Shown here: positions 1 through 7,940 of the stretch, one piece after another
Numbering within the stretch: position 1 is the first letter of the stretch
Layout of the letters: every line of letters starts with the position of its first letter
Source: Nostoc commune NIES-4072
GTDB taxonomy: Bacteria; Cyanobacteriota; Cyanobacteriia; Cyanobacteriales; Nostocaceae
Assembly: GCF_003113895.1 (NCBI RefSeq)
Contig: NZ_BDUD01000001.1
Location: forward strand, 6,948,559 to 7,012,558
Length of the DNA stretch: 64,000 bases
Direction of reading: 5' to 3'
Translations under genes and position numbers: made by a program
The notes under the pieces: model-generated
What the model was told of the DNA's origin: nothing
Databases searched by the model: none
What the model saw: the letters and a program-made list of their open reading frames with translations, nothing else

Positions 1-169
1 TGAAACCGTGCATAAGTTGACTATAAACCGTGCTTTAATTCCTTGATAAAAGCGTCAATCGCCTTTCCTGCCGTTGATTGCTTACCCACTTTAAGTTTAT
101 TCAAAGTGCGATCGCGGGTTAGGATTAACTCTTCATTGCTTAATTGCCCGGTAGCACTATTCTCGGATT

Positions 170-439
170 CTACCGGGCTTTCAATTTTCCCCGCAGTTCC
201 TCCAGTTGCGCCTCTAATTGCGATCGCACTTCAGCTAGGCTTGCTTCTACTTCTTGCTTAACCAATGATTTCATGTCTACAGGTGTAGACAATTTTCTAG
301 ATGTATCTGTAGACAGCCCTAGACATTCTATCATTCTCCTTTGAGCCGTCTGGTTTAATGTTTCACCCTCTATTTGCAATGCTTCTAATACTGCTACAGC
401 CTCATCAGGCAAGCGAAACGAAAATTGTTTGCTAACCAT
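170..439 (-). CDS. Small ribbon-helix-helix-like protein, possibly frameshifted
   Basis: 89-residue protein. Its N-terminus (QFSFRLPDEAVAVLEAL, then LNQTAQRRMIECLG) resembles ribbon-helix-helix or plasmid-type DNA-binding proteins of cyanobacteria. The C-terminal third is an Ala/Glu/Leu-rich, probably coiled-coil stretch. It ends at 170 in one frame, but the shifted frame stays open to a stop at 21-23 and reads like genuine protein (for example KLKVGKQSTAGKAIDAFIKEL). The native gene may therefore be longer and broken by a single-base change near 180-195. It lies in the element left of nifD. Function is unknown; DNA binding is inferred from the pattern only. Confidence 0.5.
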   Translation of the reverse strand: MVSKQFSFRLPDEAVAVLEALQIEGETLNQTAQRRMIECLGLSTDTSRKLSTPVDMKSLVKQEVEASLAEVRSQLEAQLEELRGKLKAR

Positions 440-1200
440 AACCCTGTCCTTGTCTACACTGCCTACAATATTAGATGGTTTCAGCTTCGCTGTCTACAGC
501 TATGTTGACATTGTATTCAAGGTTGTCGTATTCTTAGTGTAGACAGATGAAAACAGGAATTGACTTAGGTTGCAGCGAGTAAGTCGTAGCGTCGTTTCGC
601 TCCCCTAGTAACCACATGGGATGGATAAATCAGTAAACCAAAAAGTTTTTTAGAAGCAAAACCCAAGCAAACATTTCAGCCAAAGCCAGGGATATCACAA
701 AACAACGTTTTGTTGAGCATTTCAGACGATCACTCTAGTTATCTTTAAGCGATCGCTCTAACCCACCTTCCGCACCCTAACTGTCACAAAGGTGTTTTCA
801 CTGTTTTTTAGAATAAAACAAAGCTAGTTTATATACTTAATCTCCTTGTTTTAACTGAGATTAAAAATTATGTCAGCATAATTTTTAGCTCAAAACCTGT
901 CAAAAGTTAAGTGATTACCGATTGTGACACTCTGGGTGCGGAATGTGGGCTCTAAGATCCTTCTAAAACCAATGGTCAATACTCCTGATTAACGATGGCT
1001 GAAACCCTTATTATTACGTTGGTTTTCAAAAGTTTGTGGTTTACTGTAAATGATCATCTGGCTAAAAGAAGCCCGATCGCTTTTTACAACGACAAATAAG
1101 GTCAGCGCTTGAATGCGCCCCGGCAAGAGAGTCTTTCACCTCTCCCCCACCGGCACGACTTCCCCCTTACAAGTTCTCACGCCACTAAGGAGGCAATAGT
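440..1200. other. Intergenic stretch with one MITE
   Basis: No convincing gene. It holds the 188-base MITE at 762-949, two GCGATCGC-type sites, and a purine-rich ribosome-binding site (AAGGAGG) just before the gene at 1201. Confidence 0.6.
762..949. mobile_element. 188-bp MITE derived from the IS1634-type element at 34512-36716
   Basis: Inverted termini begin CCCACCTTCCGCACCC on the left and CCCACATTCCGCACCC on the right. The element is flanked by a perfect 6-base duplication, CTCTAA (756-761 and 950-955). The first 42 bases match the right end of the IS at 34512-36716 with three differences, including bases inside the terminal repeat. It has no coding capacity, so it must be mobilised in trans. 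Confidence 0.85.
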
Positions 1201-1491
1201 ATGTTAGCGTCAGACGCGCCCACTTTGGGCATTTTTCGTCAAGCGTCAAAGTTTTGGCGTTTGCGGATCAGTAAAGAATTCGACAAGCCCGAATATTACA
1301 TTGGTCAGACCGTGCTGCACAAGATGAAAGTGAGGCAGGGTGAAATTTTGCATCCGGTCACGGTAATAGGCTTGAGATGGTCTGGGCTTGATTGGATGTA
1401 CGCCGTCGAATTGCCAGAAGATCATCCACAGTTTCATCATGAGAATCATGGCTGGGATGAACTGGAAGGCTATTTGCTAGAGGCGATGTAA
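1201..1491 (+). CDS. Small unknown protein, possibly DUF1392-like
   Basis: 96 residues. The start is well supported by AAGGAGG eight bases upstream. The protein contains YYIGQTVLHKMKV followed by GLRWSGLDWMYAVELPED, a pattern resembling the small cyanobacterial DUF1392 family (a V..G..W....W.Y.VEL core). No membrane segment or catalytic motif is visible. It lies alone in the element left of nifD, with a bidirectional terminator about 270 bases downstream. Function unknown. Confidence 0.6.
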   Translation: MLASDAPTLGIFRQASKFWRLRISKEFDKPEYYIGQTVLHKMKVRQGEILHPVTVIGLRWSGLDWMYAVELPEDHPQFHHENHGWDELEGYLLEAM

Positions 1492-1501
1492 TTAAAATGC
1501 C

Positions 1502-1741
1502 TTGGCAGGGGCGATCGTCATTGAGGCGATCGCACTTCTACTTAGACTGTTACTTGAAGACTTTTTGAAAGATAAATATCCCAACATTTATCAAAGCGCG
1601 TGTGAAATTGTTGAGTTACGGCCAAAACGGTACTTACACATATCACTAGTTGATGAAGTTGCTTTATTTAGCTATTTCATCCTAGAAATTAATGATTGGG
1701 TAAAAGACAAAGGCAGCAGTGATTGCAGCCTTTCGAGGTAG
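1502..1741 (+). CDS. Possible small protein of unknown function
   Basis: 79 codons starting at TTG, 10 bases after the preceding gene. The N-terminus is hydrophobic (AIVIEAIALLLRLLLEDFL), followed by a plausible globular stretch (KYPNIYQSACEIVEL, then ILEINDWVKDKG). There is no ribosome-binding site of note and no recognised family. It may be a gene remnant or a chance reading frame. Confidence 0.28.
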   Translation: MAGAIVIEAIALLLRLLLEDFLKDKYPNIYQSACEIVELRPKRYLHISLVDEVALFSYFILEINDWVKDKGSSDCSLSR

Positions 1742-1761
1742 TGCGCGTGGACTACAAAAAA

Positions 1762-1795
1762 AACGACCTCCAGTCAACGACCGGGGGTCGTTTTT
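1762..1795. terminator. Bidirectional rho-independent terminator
   Basis: A 10-base stem (AACGACCTCC with GGGGGTCGTT, one G-U pair) encloses an 11-base loop. It is preceded by a run of A and followed by TTTTT, so it could work on both strands. It lies after the small genes at 1201-1741. Confidence 0.7.
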
Positions 1796-2237
1796 GTGAG
1801 CGATCGCTCACCGCTCGTTGCAACGCTTCCTAACTTCCAACTCCTGACTTCCGACTTCCACTGACTAGCTGGTGAAGTTGTAAGTTGAAGTCGGAAGTTA
1901 CCGCAACGTGCAGCAGCAAAACCAGCCGCCGCCGATTGCGTACAAAAACGTCGGGGAATCGCGGTAAAGAACTTCATACAAACCTTAAGGTTTAGCCATT
2001 GTTGAGCGGCGATCGCCCGTAGAACAATCGTCGCTACGGAGCCTTAACCCCTCCGTTCGTAGAACAGTCGCAACGTAAACAATGCTTCGGTATAGTATCC
2101 CGAAGTCAGGGGTGTACCCATATTTTGCAAAAATTAACTGGACTAAATTAGGTTATCCGTTAGCAAACTACTGGAGTTACTCTCTTCGACATTAACCCCA
2201 AAGAGAGGGACACATCACAGCAGGTCTGTAGCAATGC

Positions 2238-2297
2238 CACTTGCTCAAAAAATTATGTTAATAGGTTAACCCGTTAACAAAATGTTTTGAGCAAGTG
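2238..2297. repeat. 60-bp inverted repeat with 13-base arms
   Basis: Arms CACTTGCTCAAAA and TTTTGAGCAAGTG are perfectly complementary. Inside them, GTTAATAGGTTAAC and CCGTTAAC motifs add further pairing. No T-run follows, so a terminator is less likely than a hairpin or protein-binding site. Confidence 0.6.
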
Positions 2298-2397
2298 AAA
2301 CTCGGTCGAGGGTTAAGGCTCGACCGGGAGAGTTGGCGGTCAGTCTCTAAAAACAGCAGGAATTTCAAACCACGCTAAAACTTCTGGGAAATATCTA

Positions 2398-2522
2398 AGG
2401 GACTTCCAAATAAAAAAATATACAACTATTTATTGTGGGGTGGGCAACATGAGCGCCCATAGTCAAAGGCGGGCAAGATGCCCACCCCACAAGATTGGAT
2501 AATTTATTTCTTGGAAGTCCCT
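2398..2522. mobile_element. 125-bp MITE with AGGGACTTCC ends
   Basis: The ends are AGGGACTTCCA and its complement. Next to the ends lie AT-rich stretches, and in the middle is a GTGGGGTGGGC / GCCCACCCCAC hairpin. The right end, read inward, resembles the left end of the ISAzo13-type element at 63470, suggesting a non-autonomous relative. Confidence 0.75.
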
Positions 2523-3324
2523 AATATGTTCGAAAAACAAACCACGCCAATATTTCTTAGACAAGTTAACTTGTCGCTGGTTTAATTCTTCTAAAAATCA
2601 ACGGTTTCGCGTGTATTTCCCCCACTACTCTAAGCGTTGCTTAAAACTTGGTCGAATTGACTGGAGAAGTATACTTCTCCGGTTAGAAAAAATGGCTAAA
2701 AATCACTATTAGCAAGGACTTCAAAAAATAAGGGGAGGGTTTAACCCTTTCCGCTTAAAAAACACTAGCCGCACACTCATGCAGCTAAAAGTCGAGAGTG
2801 CAGCAACTCATTACTGCGTTGCATCCTGACGCAGACTGTACAGCAGTTCTCGCCAGCATCAAATTTTTGCAACGGTAGAGCGTGAGTGGCGCGAATTTTA
2901 CGACCGCACACAGTCAACCAAGTTTGCGATCGCGGATTTTCGTTATCCATTAAGTGCAGCACTCCGTTTTTGCTTATCTGCCTTCCCAATACTTCCATGC
3001 CAATACACTCGCGTTTTAGCCTAGTGTATAAACTTTGACAGATACCCTGCAAGCTGTTGCAAAAATTTGCTAGACAACCTATAGGTTATCCGCCAGCGAA
3101 TTTTGACTTATGCACCACTGTTGCATCTCTAGTTGAGAGTTGCTCGATTACTAATTCTGTGGGTATACAGCTAAAACTTCACACCCTTAAGCCACAATTT
3201 GCAAATCAAATTACCATTTTACTAGAGTTTTGGATGTTTAAATCGCAAGCTTTAAGACAAAAACAAGCCACGCGAAACGCAGACTTGCAAAACCATTGGT
3301 ACACAAGCGTTGTAGACTTTCAGC

Positions 3325-3799
3325 TACCGTATACCCTGGTTGGAATACAACTTCTTCGGCCCCACCAAGATTGCTGAATCTTTACGGGAAATCGCTTCCA
3401 AGTTTGACGAAACAATCCAAGCAAACGCTGAGAAAGTTATCGCCAAGTATCAGCCCACAATGGATGCGGTAGTTGCTAAGTACCGCCCCCGTTTAGAAGG
3501 TAAGACTGTTGCCATCATGGTTGGTGGTCTACGTCCTCGCCACGTTGTCCCAGCTTTCCAAGACTTGGGCATGAAGATGATTGGTACAGGTTATGAGTTC
3601 GCTCATAACGATGACTACAAACGTACCACTCACTACATCGAAAACGGCACCATCGTTTATGACGACGTTACCGCTTACGAATTCGAGGAATTTATCAAGG
3701 CGCTGAAGCCTGACCTAGTAGCTTCTGGTGTGAAAGAGAAGTACGTCTTCCAAAAGATGGGTCTACCTTTCCGTCAAATGCACTCTTGGGATTACTCCG
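3325..3799 (+). CDS. nifD: nifD, middle piece (nitrogenase MoFe protein alpha subunit)
   Basis: Encodes the NifD segment from [17 protein letters not shown] through [39 protein letters not shown] and [22 protein letters not shown]. NifD binds the FeMo-cofactor; the His codon in QMHSWDY (3781-3783) corresponds to the homocitrate-side cofactor ligand (His442 in Azotobacter numbering). The frame is interrupted right after it at the GGATTACTCCG repeat and resumes at 20219. The 5' part of the gene is also missing immediately upstream, replaced by another element. It is not a pseudogene: the sequence is intact up to both junctions, as expected of a gene rebuilt in heterocysts. Confidence 0.95.
3789..3799 (+). 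repeat. Left recombination repeat of the nifD element
   Basis: GGATTACTCCG within nifD codons for W-D-Y-S. It is identical to the right repeat at 20219-20229. Confidence 0.95.
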
Positions 3800-4118
3800 A
3801 ACCTAGCGATCATTCTTCAACATCATATAATGCAAGGTTTTTTAGCGGCGAGAGAAAAAAGCAGCCCATTTTTAGCCTAAATGCAAGTTGCAGGGTTATG
3901 TAGTAACAATCTGTTTTGATGCTTTAGACAGTATAACTCTATATGGAGTCTGGTTTTTATATTTTGCTTGCATTTTGCTTAAATAATAACTGTAAAATGA
4001 AAGACTATTTATAATGACGATTTTTTAGATTAAATGGTGCGTAATGTCTAAATTGAGCAGCAGATAACAAACCTCATCCGCTGATTATTATAACGCTACT
4101 TGAATTGGCAACTTTAAA
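3800..4118. other. Intergenic stretch at the left end of the nifD element
   Basis: AT-rich. The reading frame of nifD runs on into the element and stops at about 3903; that tail is not NifD. Nothing else recognised. Confidence 0.6.
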
Positions 4119-4646
4119 TTATAAATTGTTAAATTGCCGATCTAGAAAATTTATAAATAGTGTTGCTTGCTGATAAAGCTTATAAACTTCTTCCGCTGTC
4201 TTTTCGATAGTGCAATCTGCAAAGTTTTGATGCACTAACTTATTACGCTCATTGCCTAGCTCTAGAAATGACTTAATTGCAGAATCTAAATTAGTATCTT
4301 CTTTTACATCTTTTAATCTATTTTCTTTAAATGTCTTACCGAATAAAGAAAAAAATTTGTTAGCATTTCTTCCTTCCCAATCAAAATATGTATGATATTG
4401 TCTTTCGATCGCCTTCTGCTTAACTATTGAAACAATGCATTCATCATTCTGAGTTTTATACTCAATAAATGTTTGAACCATTCTACAAATCTCATGCTCA
4501 AAGTAGCTTGCTGCTGAGAGTAGTAAAGTTTTGGTAAAAACAGTATTAAATTGAACCATAAAAGATGGCTCATTTTTGTCCTCTAGGAATTTTAGAAGGT
4601 CTAAATTATCTTGATAAATTCGGTCAACAATACTTTGTTTTATCAT
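4119..4646 (-). CDS. HEPN-domain protein (RiboL-PSP-HEPN-like)
   Basis: 175 residues, all-helical in appearance. LLSAASYFEHEICRM near residues 42-57 and the late motif GNERNKLVHQNFAD (R-N-x-x-x-H) are typical of HEPN domains, whose R-x4-6-H motif is the RNase active site in many toxins and defence proteins. It follows the truncated DUF262 gene with a 4-base overlap, so the two form one transcription unit. DUF262 (ParB-like nuclease) genes are often paired with a HEPN gene, in putative defence or toxin-antitoxin modules. The gene looks intact, but its partner is not. Confidence 0.75.
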   Translation of the reverse strand: MIKQSIVDRIYQDNLDLLKFLEDKNEPSFMVQFNTVFTKTLLLSAASYFEHEICRMVQTFIEYKTQNDECIVSIVKQKAIERQYHTYFDWEGRNANKFFSLFGKTFKENRLKDVKEDTNLDSAIKSFLELGNERNKLVHQNFADCTIEKTAEEVYKLYQQATLFINFLDRQFNNL

Positions 4647-5581
4647 AAATCACAATTGTTTACGCAGAATGCCGCTTTTTGTAATCTTTTGTTGACATTT
4701 TCCTTACTAGTAGTTTGAGATTGTATGGCTTCTACAAACTCTATATCGCTTTTTAGTTCTTCGAGCTTTTCAGTATCTATCTTTCCTTCAACAAGCTGAC
4801 GTGTTTCAAAAAAATGTCCACATTGAGCGACAAATACCGCTTCAAAGATAGAAATATTAAACTTATTAGTTGTCTTTCGATAAAATGCTTTTTCTGGCAA
4901 TTCTGAGCAAGCTTCTAAAAAAGAGTGGAATAGCTTTTCAAGGTAATCTATTTGTTCAGTTCTCAATTTTTTACAGTTTTTAGAAAAGCTATTGAGAAAC
5001 TTAACCATAGACGACTGATATTCTTGGCGCTCAACTAACATTGCAAATCCTCTTAAGAGAATTTCAATGTCTTTCATATTCAGATCCGGTTCGTAAACTC
5101 CAATTATTCGTCGCCAGGCAGGTAAAGTATTGAGCCGATACAACATATTGTAGAAATCAGAATAATATAGGCTTGTCCTAATCTCTTGAGGTTTTAAATT
5201 TATACCGCCAGAGTTTAGGCGATTAAAAATTTCATATATACAAGAATCATCTTCTTCTGGAAAATTCTGCTTGATTATGATATTTCTTATAGTTCGCAAA
5301 TCGAATGCAATCTTATATTCATCTAGGGTTGAGTAGTTGATTTTATTTAGCTTATTGGGATGATTTGGTAAATTTGAGGGCAATTGCAAGTTGAATTTAG
5401 TGAAATAGGCATCATCTCCCAGAATTTCATCTGGAATCTTGCCATTTTCCTCAAAAATTCGCCTCAAAATAGTTCTCTTTTCGTCTTTTGGAAAGCGTTG
5501 TTCAATGAAATAGTAGAGAGACATTAAGCGTTGTTGCCCATCTATTACCAAAAATTTGTTTCTGAGGATTTGATGAGTTAG
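4643..5581 (-). pseudogene. DUF262 (GmrS-like, ParB-fold) gene missing its 5' end
   Basis: The open frame reads ILRNKFLVIDGQQRLMSLYYF, containing the hallmark DGQQR of DUF262 proteins, then RFPKDEKRTI and IFNRLNSGGINLKPQEIR, both typical of the family. An in-frame stop lies at 5582-5584. No methionine start precedes NKFLVIDGQQR, so the usual first 70-100 residues (including the PPYQR-type motif) are absent. Translation from an internal TTG at 5551 is possible but would lack part of the nuclease fold. It overlaps the downstream HEPN gene by 4 bases. Likely a decayed defence module in the nifD element. Confidence 0.8.
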
Positions 5582-6001
5582 TCATTCTAAATTACCTAAG
5601 ATACAAAGTGCCAATTGCTTTACTCCCAATGTCGAAACTATACTAACCGTTAACTTCATCGTAACTAGGTGCTGAACATTAACACATAACCTTTAACCAT
5701 TGACCTCATTCAGAAAGGAAGCTGATTAACTACATATTATACATATTTTCCGTATAACAATCCTTACTTAGAGTACTCGTAAATTTCGTGAATAAAATTC
5801 GCTCAAGCAAAGCCTAAGTAAATCAGCAAACTTCTACCTCTAATCTTTTGGCATTGTTGGTTACTCATAACTGTGATCGCCCCAACTTGCCAACACGCCA
5901 CTGTATATTTAGAGATTGTGTGTAAAATGCACGAGAAGTAAACCGTTGTAGCGATCGCCCCAGTTCGACAACACGCCACTATATATTTATACTGGGTGAA
6001 G
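5582..6001. repeat. Intergenic stretch with a 40-base direct repeat
   Basis: No gene. Two imperfect copies of a motif, GATCGCCCCA then CAACACGCCACT then TATATTTA, lie at about 5875-5914 and 5953-5990, 78 bases apart. Confidence 0.6.
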
Positions 6002-6235
6002 TTAAGCGATCGCCTCTAACTCAGGAATGTGTTCAGTATTATTGCTTTCAAACAGTCGGTCAATTTCTTCCTCAACAATATCCCATCCATCTCGATCCTC
6101 AGCTCCATTCTGCAAATAATCAATCCATATTGGCTCTACAGGAAGAAATTTGATTGCCATCTGAGCATTAACCAAGGTTCCAATATGAGTTTTACCCGCT
6201 CCTTTTGGGCCAACTAATATGAATAGCGTTTTCAT
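6002..6235 (-). CDS. Short P-loop protein, probably a kinase fragment
   Basis: 77 residues from ATG at 6235. It begins MKTLFILVGPKGAGKTHIG, a clear Walker A motif (GPKGAGKT), and continues FLPVEPIWIDYLQ, followed by an acidic tail. Complete P-loop kinases of this type are 170 residues or more, so this protein probably lacks its C-terminal half. The tail runs into a GCGATCGC-rich stretch and stops. It may still be expressed. The neighbour at 6275 is 40 bases upstream on the same strand. Confidence 0.6.
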   Translation of the reverse strand: MKTLFILVGPKGAGKTHIGTLVNAQMAIKFLPVEPIWIDYLQNGAEDRDGWDIVEEEIDRLFESNNTEHIPELEAIA

Positions 6236-6274
6236 TATATTTGTCAAGGAAGTTTAAGCAATTATTTTTGGGCT

Positions 6275-6853
6275 TCAGTCTGGAAAAGCTAAACCAGTCA
6301 TCGGGTCACGAATATACAACCCTAATGTGAGACTACGTATTGCTTCATCCCAAACGGGTATTAATTGTTCTGCTTGATCTGCCCAATAATCAAATGTAAT
6401 CAAGCACTGAATATTCGACCCCAAAGCAATGCAAGTCCGCGAAAAAGCTTCCCGTGGTTCTTCCTGAGTATCAATGAACTTCATCTCTGTCCAGACAATT
6501 TTAGCGGTTTGGCGCTTGACGGTAATAATTTCTCCCTTAGCAATGATGTTGCGGCTGTCGTTTTCCAAGACTTTCTTTAAGGTAGATTTTAGCGGAAACT
6601 TGCTCCAATCATTAGGTGGCAGAGGATTGAAAGATACTTCCAGACAGCAATCATCGTTGGGGGGTTTTTTATCGAGGAACTTGAAGGATTTTTCTTGTGG
6701 CTCAAAAACCCAATCCTGGGGAACATTGAAGCGAACAGCTCCGCGATTCGCAACAAATATTTTATAGCCTGATGGAGATTCCCAATGATGGTCAGGCTTT
6801 AGTTCAAGGGTTTCTTTAATCCACTGGAGATTGCTTTTTTTACGCTTTGCCAT
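6275..6853 (-). CDS. Conserved unknown protein
   Basis: 192 residues from ATG at 6853. The lysine-rich start (MAKRKKSNLQWIKETLEL) is followed by HHWESPSGYKIFVANRGAVRFNVPQDW and a central beta-rich region that could form a PsbP/DUF1795-like fold. No signal peptide, membrane segment or catalytic motif is visible. It lies upstream of the short P-loop gene on the same strand, so they may be co-transcribed. I do not recognise a function. Confidence 0.65.
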   Translation of the reverse strand: MAKRKKSNLQWIKETLELKPDHHWESPSGYKIFVANRGAVRFNVPQDWVFEPQEKSFKFLDKKPPNDDCCLEVSFNPLPPNDWSKFPLKSTLKKVLENDSRNIIAKGEIITVKRQTAKIVWTEMKFIDTQEEPREAFSRTCIALGSNIQCLITFDYWADQAEQLIPVWDEAIRSLTLGLYIRDPMTGLAFPD

Positions 6854-7221
6854 AGTGTTTGTGCCAATCTGCTGAAGAGTGCGTAGGCGTTAGCTTGTCT
6901 AAGATACCGCCTAATTTGGGTCGTAAACAATCATCAACTTTGTTAATGTTATCAAATTGCTAGTATTTAGTAGCGCTCTTATATTACTCTTACCAAATAA
7001 AAATTAAAAATCTTGATTTTTATTCATCGGCTTTATGAATCTATAGGTAAGTTAGGGAGCCACAGTAAACTCAACAAGCTAAGGCTCTTCTTCAGCTTAG
7101 GACTGGCGTTGAAGGTTTGGGCAACCCCAAGAAGCGGAGGATTTCACTCAGGATATTTTTTTGAACCAGCAAGCGATCGCTAAGAACCTATTTAGCAATT
7201 TTAACGGTAAAACTCAACCTT
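6854..7221. other. Intergenic stretch between divergent genes
   Basis: About 370 bases separating the minus-strand gene at 6275 from the plus-strand TraX-like gene. AT-rich, promoters expected for both; no repeat or RNA recognised. Confidence 0.5.
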
Positions 7222-7872
7222 ATGATTAAATTTTCAGCTTTCAGCATTAAAATCTTAGCCGCAGTGTTCATGGTTATGGATCATGTGTGCTATTTGTTAA
7301 TGCCAGACTTTTTAATATTGCACTTTATTGGGCGATTGAGCTTTCCCCTCTTTGCATGGCTTCTAGCTAAAGGCGAAAAACACACCCAAAATGTGTACCG
7401 CTATGGAGGCAGGTTATTAATTACAGCAATTATATCTCAGCCAATCTATACTGTTGTTTTCCAAAAGTTCTCATTTAATATTCTCTTCACGCTTCTTCTT
7501 GGACTTGTGATGTTGCGCTTAATAAAGCTTTGTCCGCAATTATGGCAGCAATTAATAATTATTGGATTGTGTGCAGCAGTTTCTGAGGTCTTGGGCTTTG
7601 AGTATGGAGGATATGGGATTGGAGTAATTTTATTGATGTCTTTAATAGATAAACTCAACCCCAGAGTATGGTTGCTCTACTGGTGCATCTTACACTTGAT
7701 TATAGTAATTTTATCTATAAATTATATATTTCAAATTTGGGCAATTTTTGCAGGATTCATTGTTTTTCAATTTAATGGTAGACAAGGTTCACGGGCTAGA
7801 TGGTTTTATCTATTCTACCCGGCTCACTTAATAATTTTAGGTATAATTAATTATTTAATCCAGTCCAGGTAG
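7222..7872 (+). CDS. TraX-family membrane protein
   Basis: 216 residues, strongly hydrophobic, with about seven predicted membrane segments. The N-terminus (IKILAAVFMVMDHVCYLL, then HFIGRLSFPLFAWLLAKG) and the C-terminal YLFYPAHLIILGIINYL are characteristic of the TraX family, named for the F-pilin acetylase. Bacterial chromosomal members probably acetylate unknown substrates. The length is slightly below the usual 220-250 and looks complete. The GRLSFPLFAW motif with arginine and the conserved MDH are present. It stands alone in the nifD element; the actual substrate is unknown. Confidence 0.85.
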   Translation: MIKFSAFSIKILAAVFMVMDHVCYLLMPDFLILHFIGRLSFPLFAWLLAKGEKHTQNVYRYGGRLLITAIISQPIYTVVFQKFSFNILFTLLLGLVMLRLIKLCPQLWQQLIIIGLCAAVSEVLGFEYGGYGIGVILLMSLIDKLNPRVWLLYWCILHLIIVILSINYIFQIWAIFAGFIVFQFNGRQGSRARWFYLFYPAHLIILGIINYLIQSR

Positions 7873-7940
7873 TATTTACGATTTGATAAGCGTATCAACA
7901 ATGGGTTAAGCCTACACTCAATTTATTAATATTCTCAATT

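Larger units (their letters stand above)
1796..3324. other. Gene-poor, repeat-rich end of the left element
   Basis: No convincing gene in about 1.5 kb; a 91-codon minus-strand frame at 2777-3052 has no recognisable features. It holds a long inverted repeat (2238-2297), a MITE (2398-2522), perfect palindromes GACAAGTTAACTTGTC (2560-2575) and GGAGAAGTATACTTCTCC (2663-2680), a near-palindrome AGGGTTTAACCCT (2736-2748), and imperfect repeats of AACTTCC type near 1830-1910. Confidence 0.55.
1..3333. mobile_element. Right-hand part of a second element interrupting nifD
   Basis: The middle piece of nifD begins abruptly at about 3325-3334. Codons reading Y-R-I-P-W-L-E-Y are preceded by sequence that does not encode NifD. 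In NifD proteins, roughly 300 further residues normally precede the PW(L/M)EYNFFGP motif, and they are absent here. The region to the left holds small unknown genes, MITEs and palindromes, as in other cyanobacterial excision elements. I infer a programmed element whose left end, recombinase and direct repeat lie outside the window. A decayed insertion or an assembly join is the alternative. The exact border is uncertain by about 10 bases. Confidence 0.65.

Noticed and set aside
2777..3052. 91-codon minus-strand frame as a gene
   Set aside because: No family, no ribosome-binding site, unusual composition, and a position in a repeat-rich end of an element; could not be supported.
3325..3799. 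nifD middle piece as a simple pseudogene
   Set aside because: The GGATTACTCCG repeat recurs at 20219 where the frame resumes exactly, and xisA lies between; this is a programmed interruption.
7446..7658. Minus-strand frame inside the TraX-like gene
   Set aside because: Shadow frame; the plus-strand membrane protein is clearly the real product.
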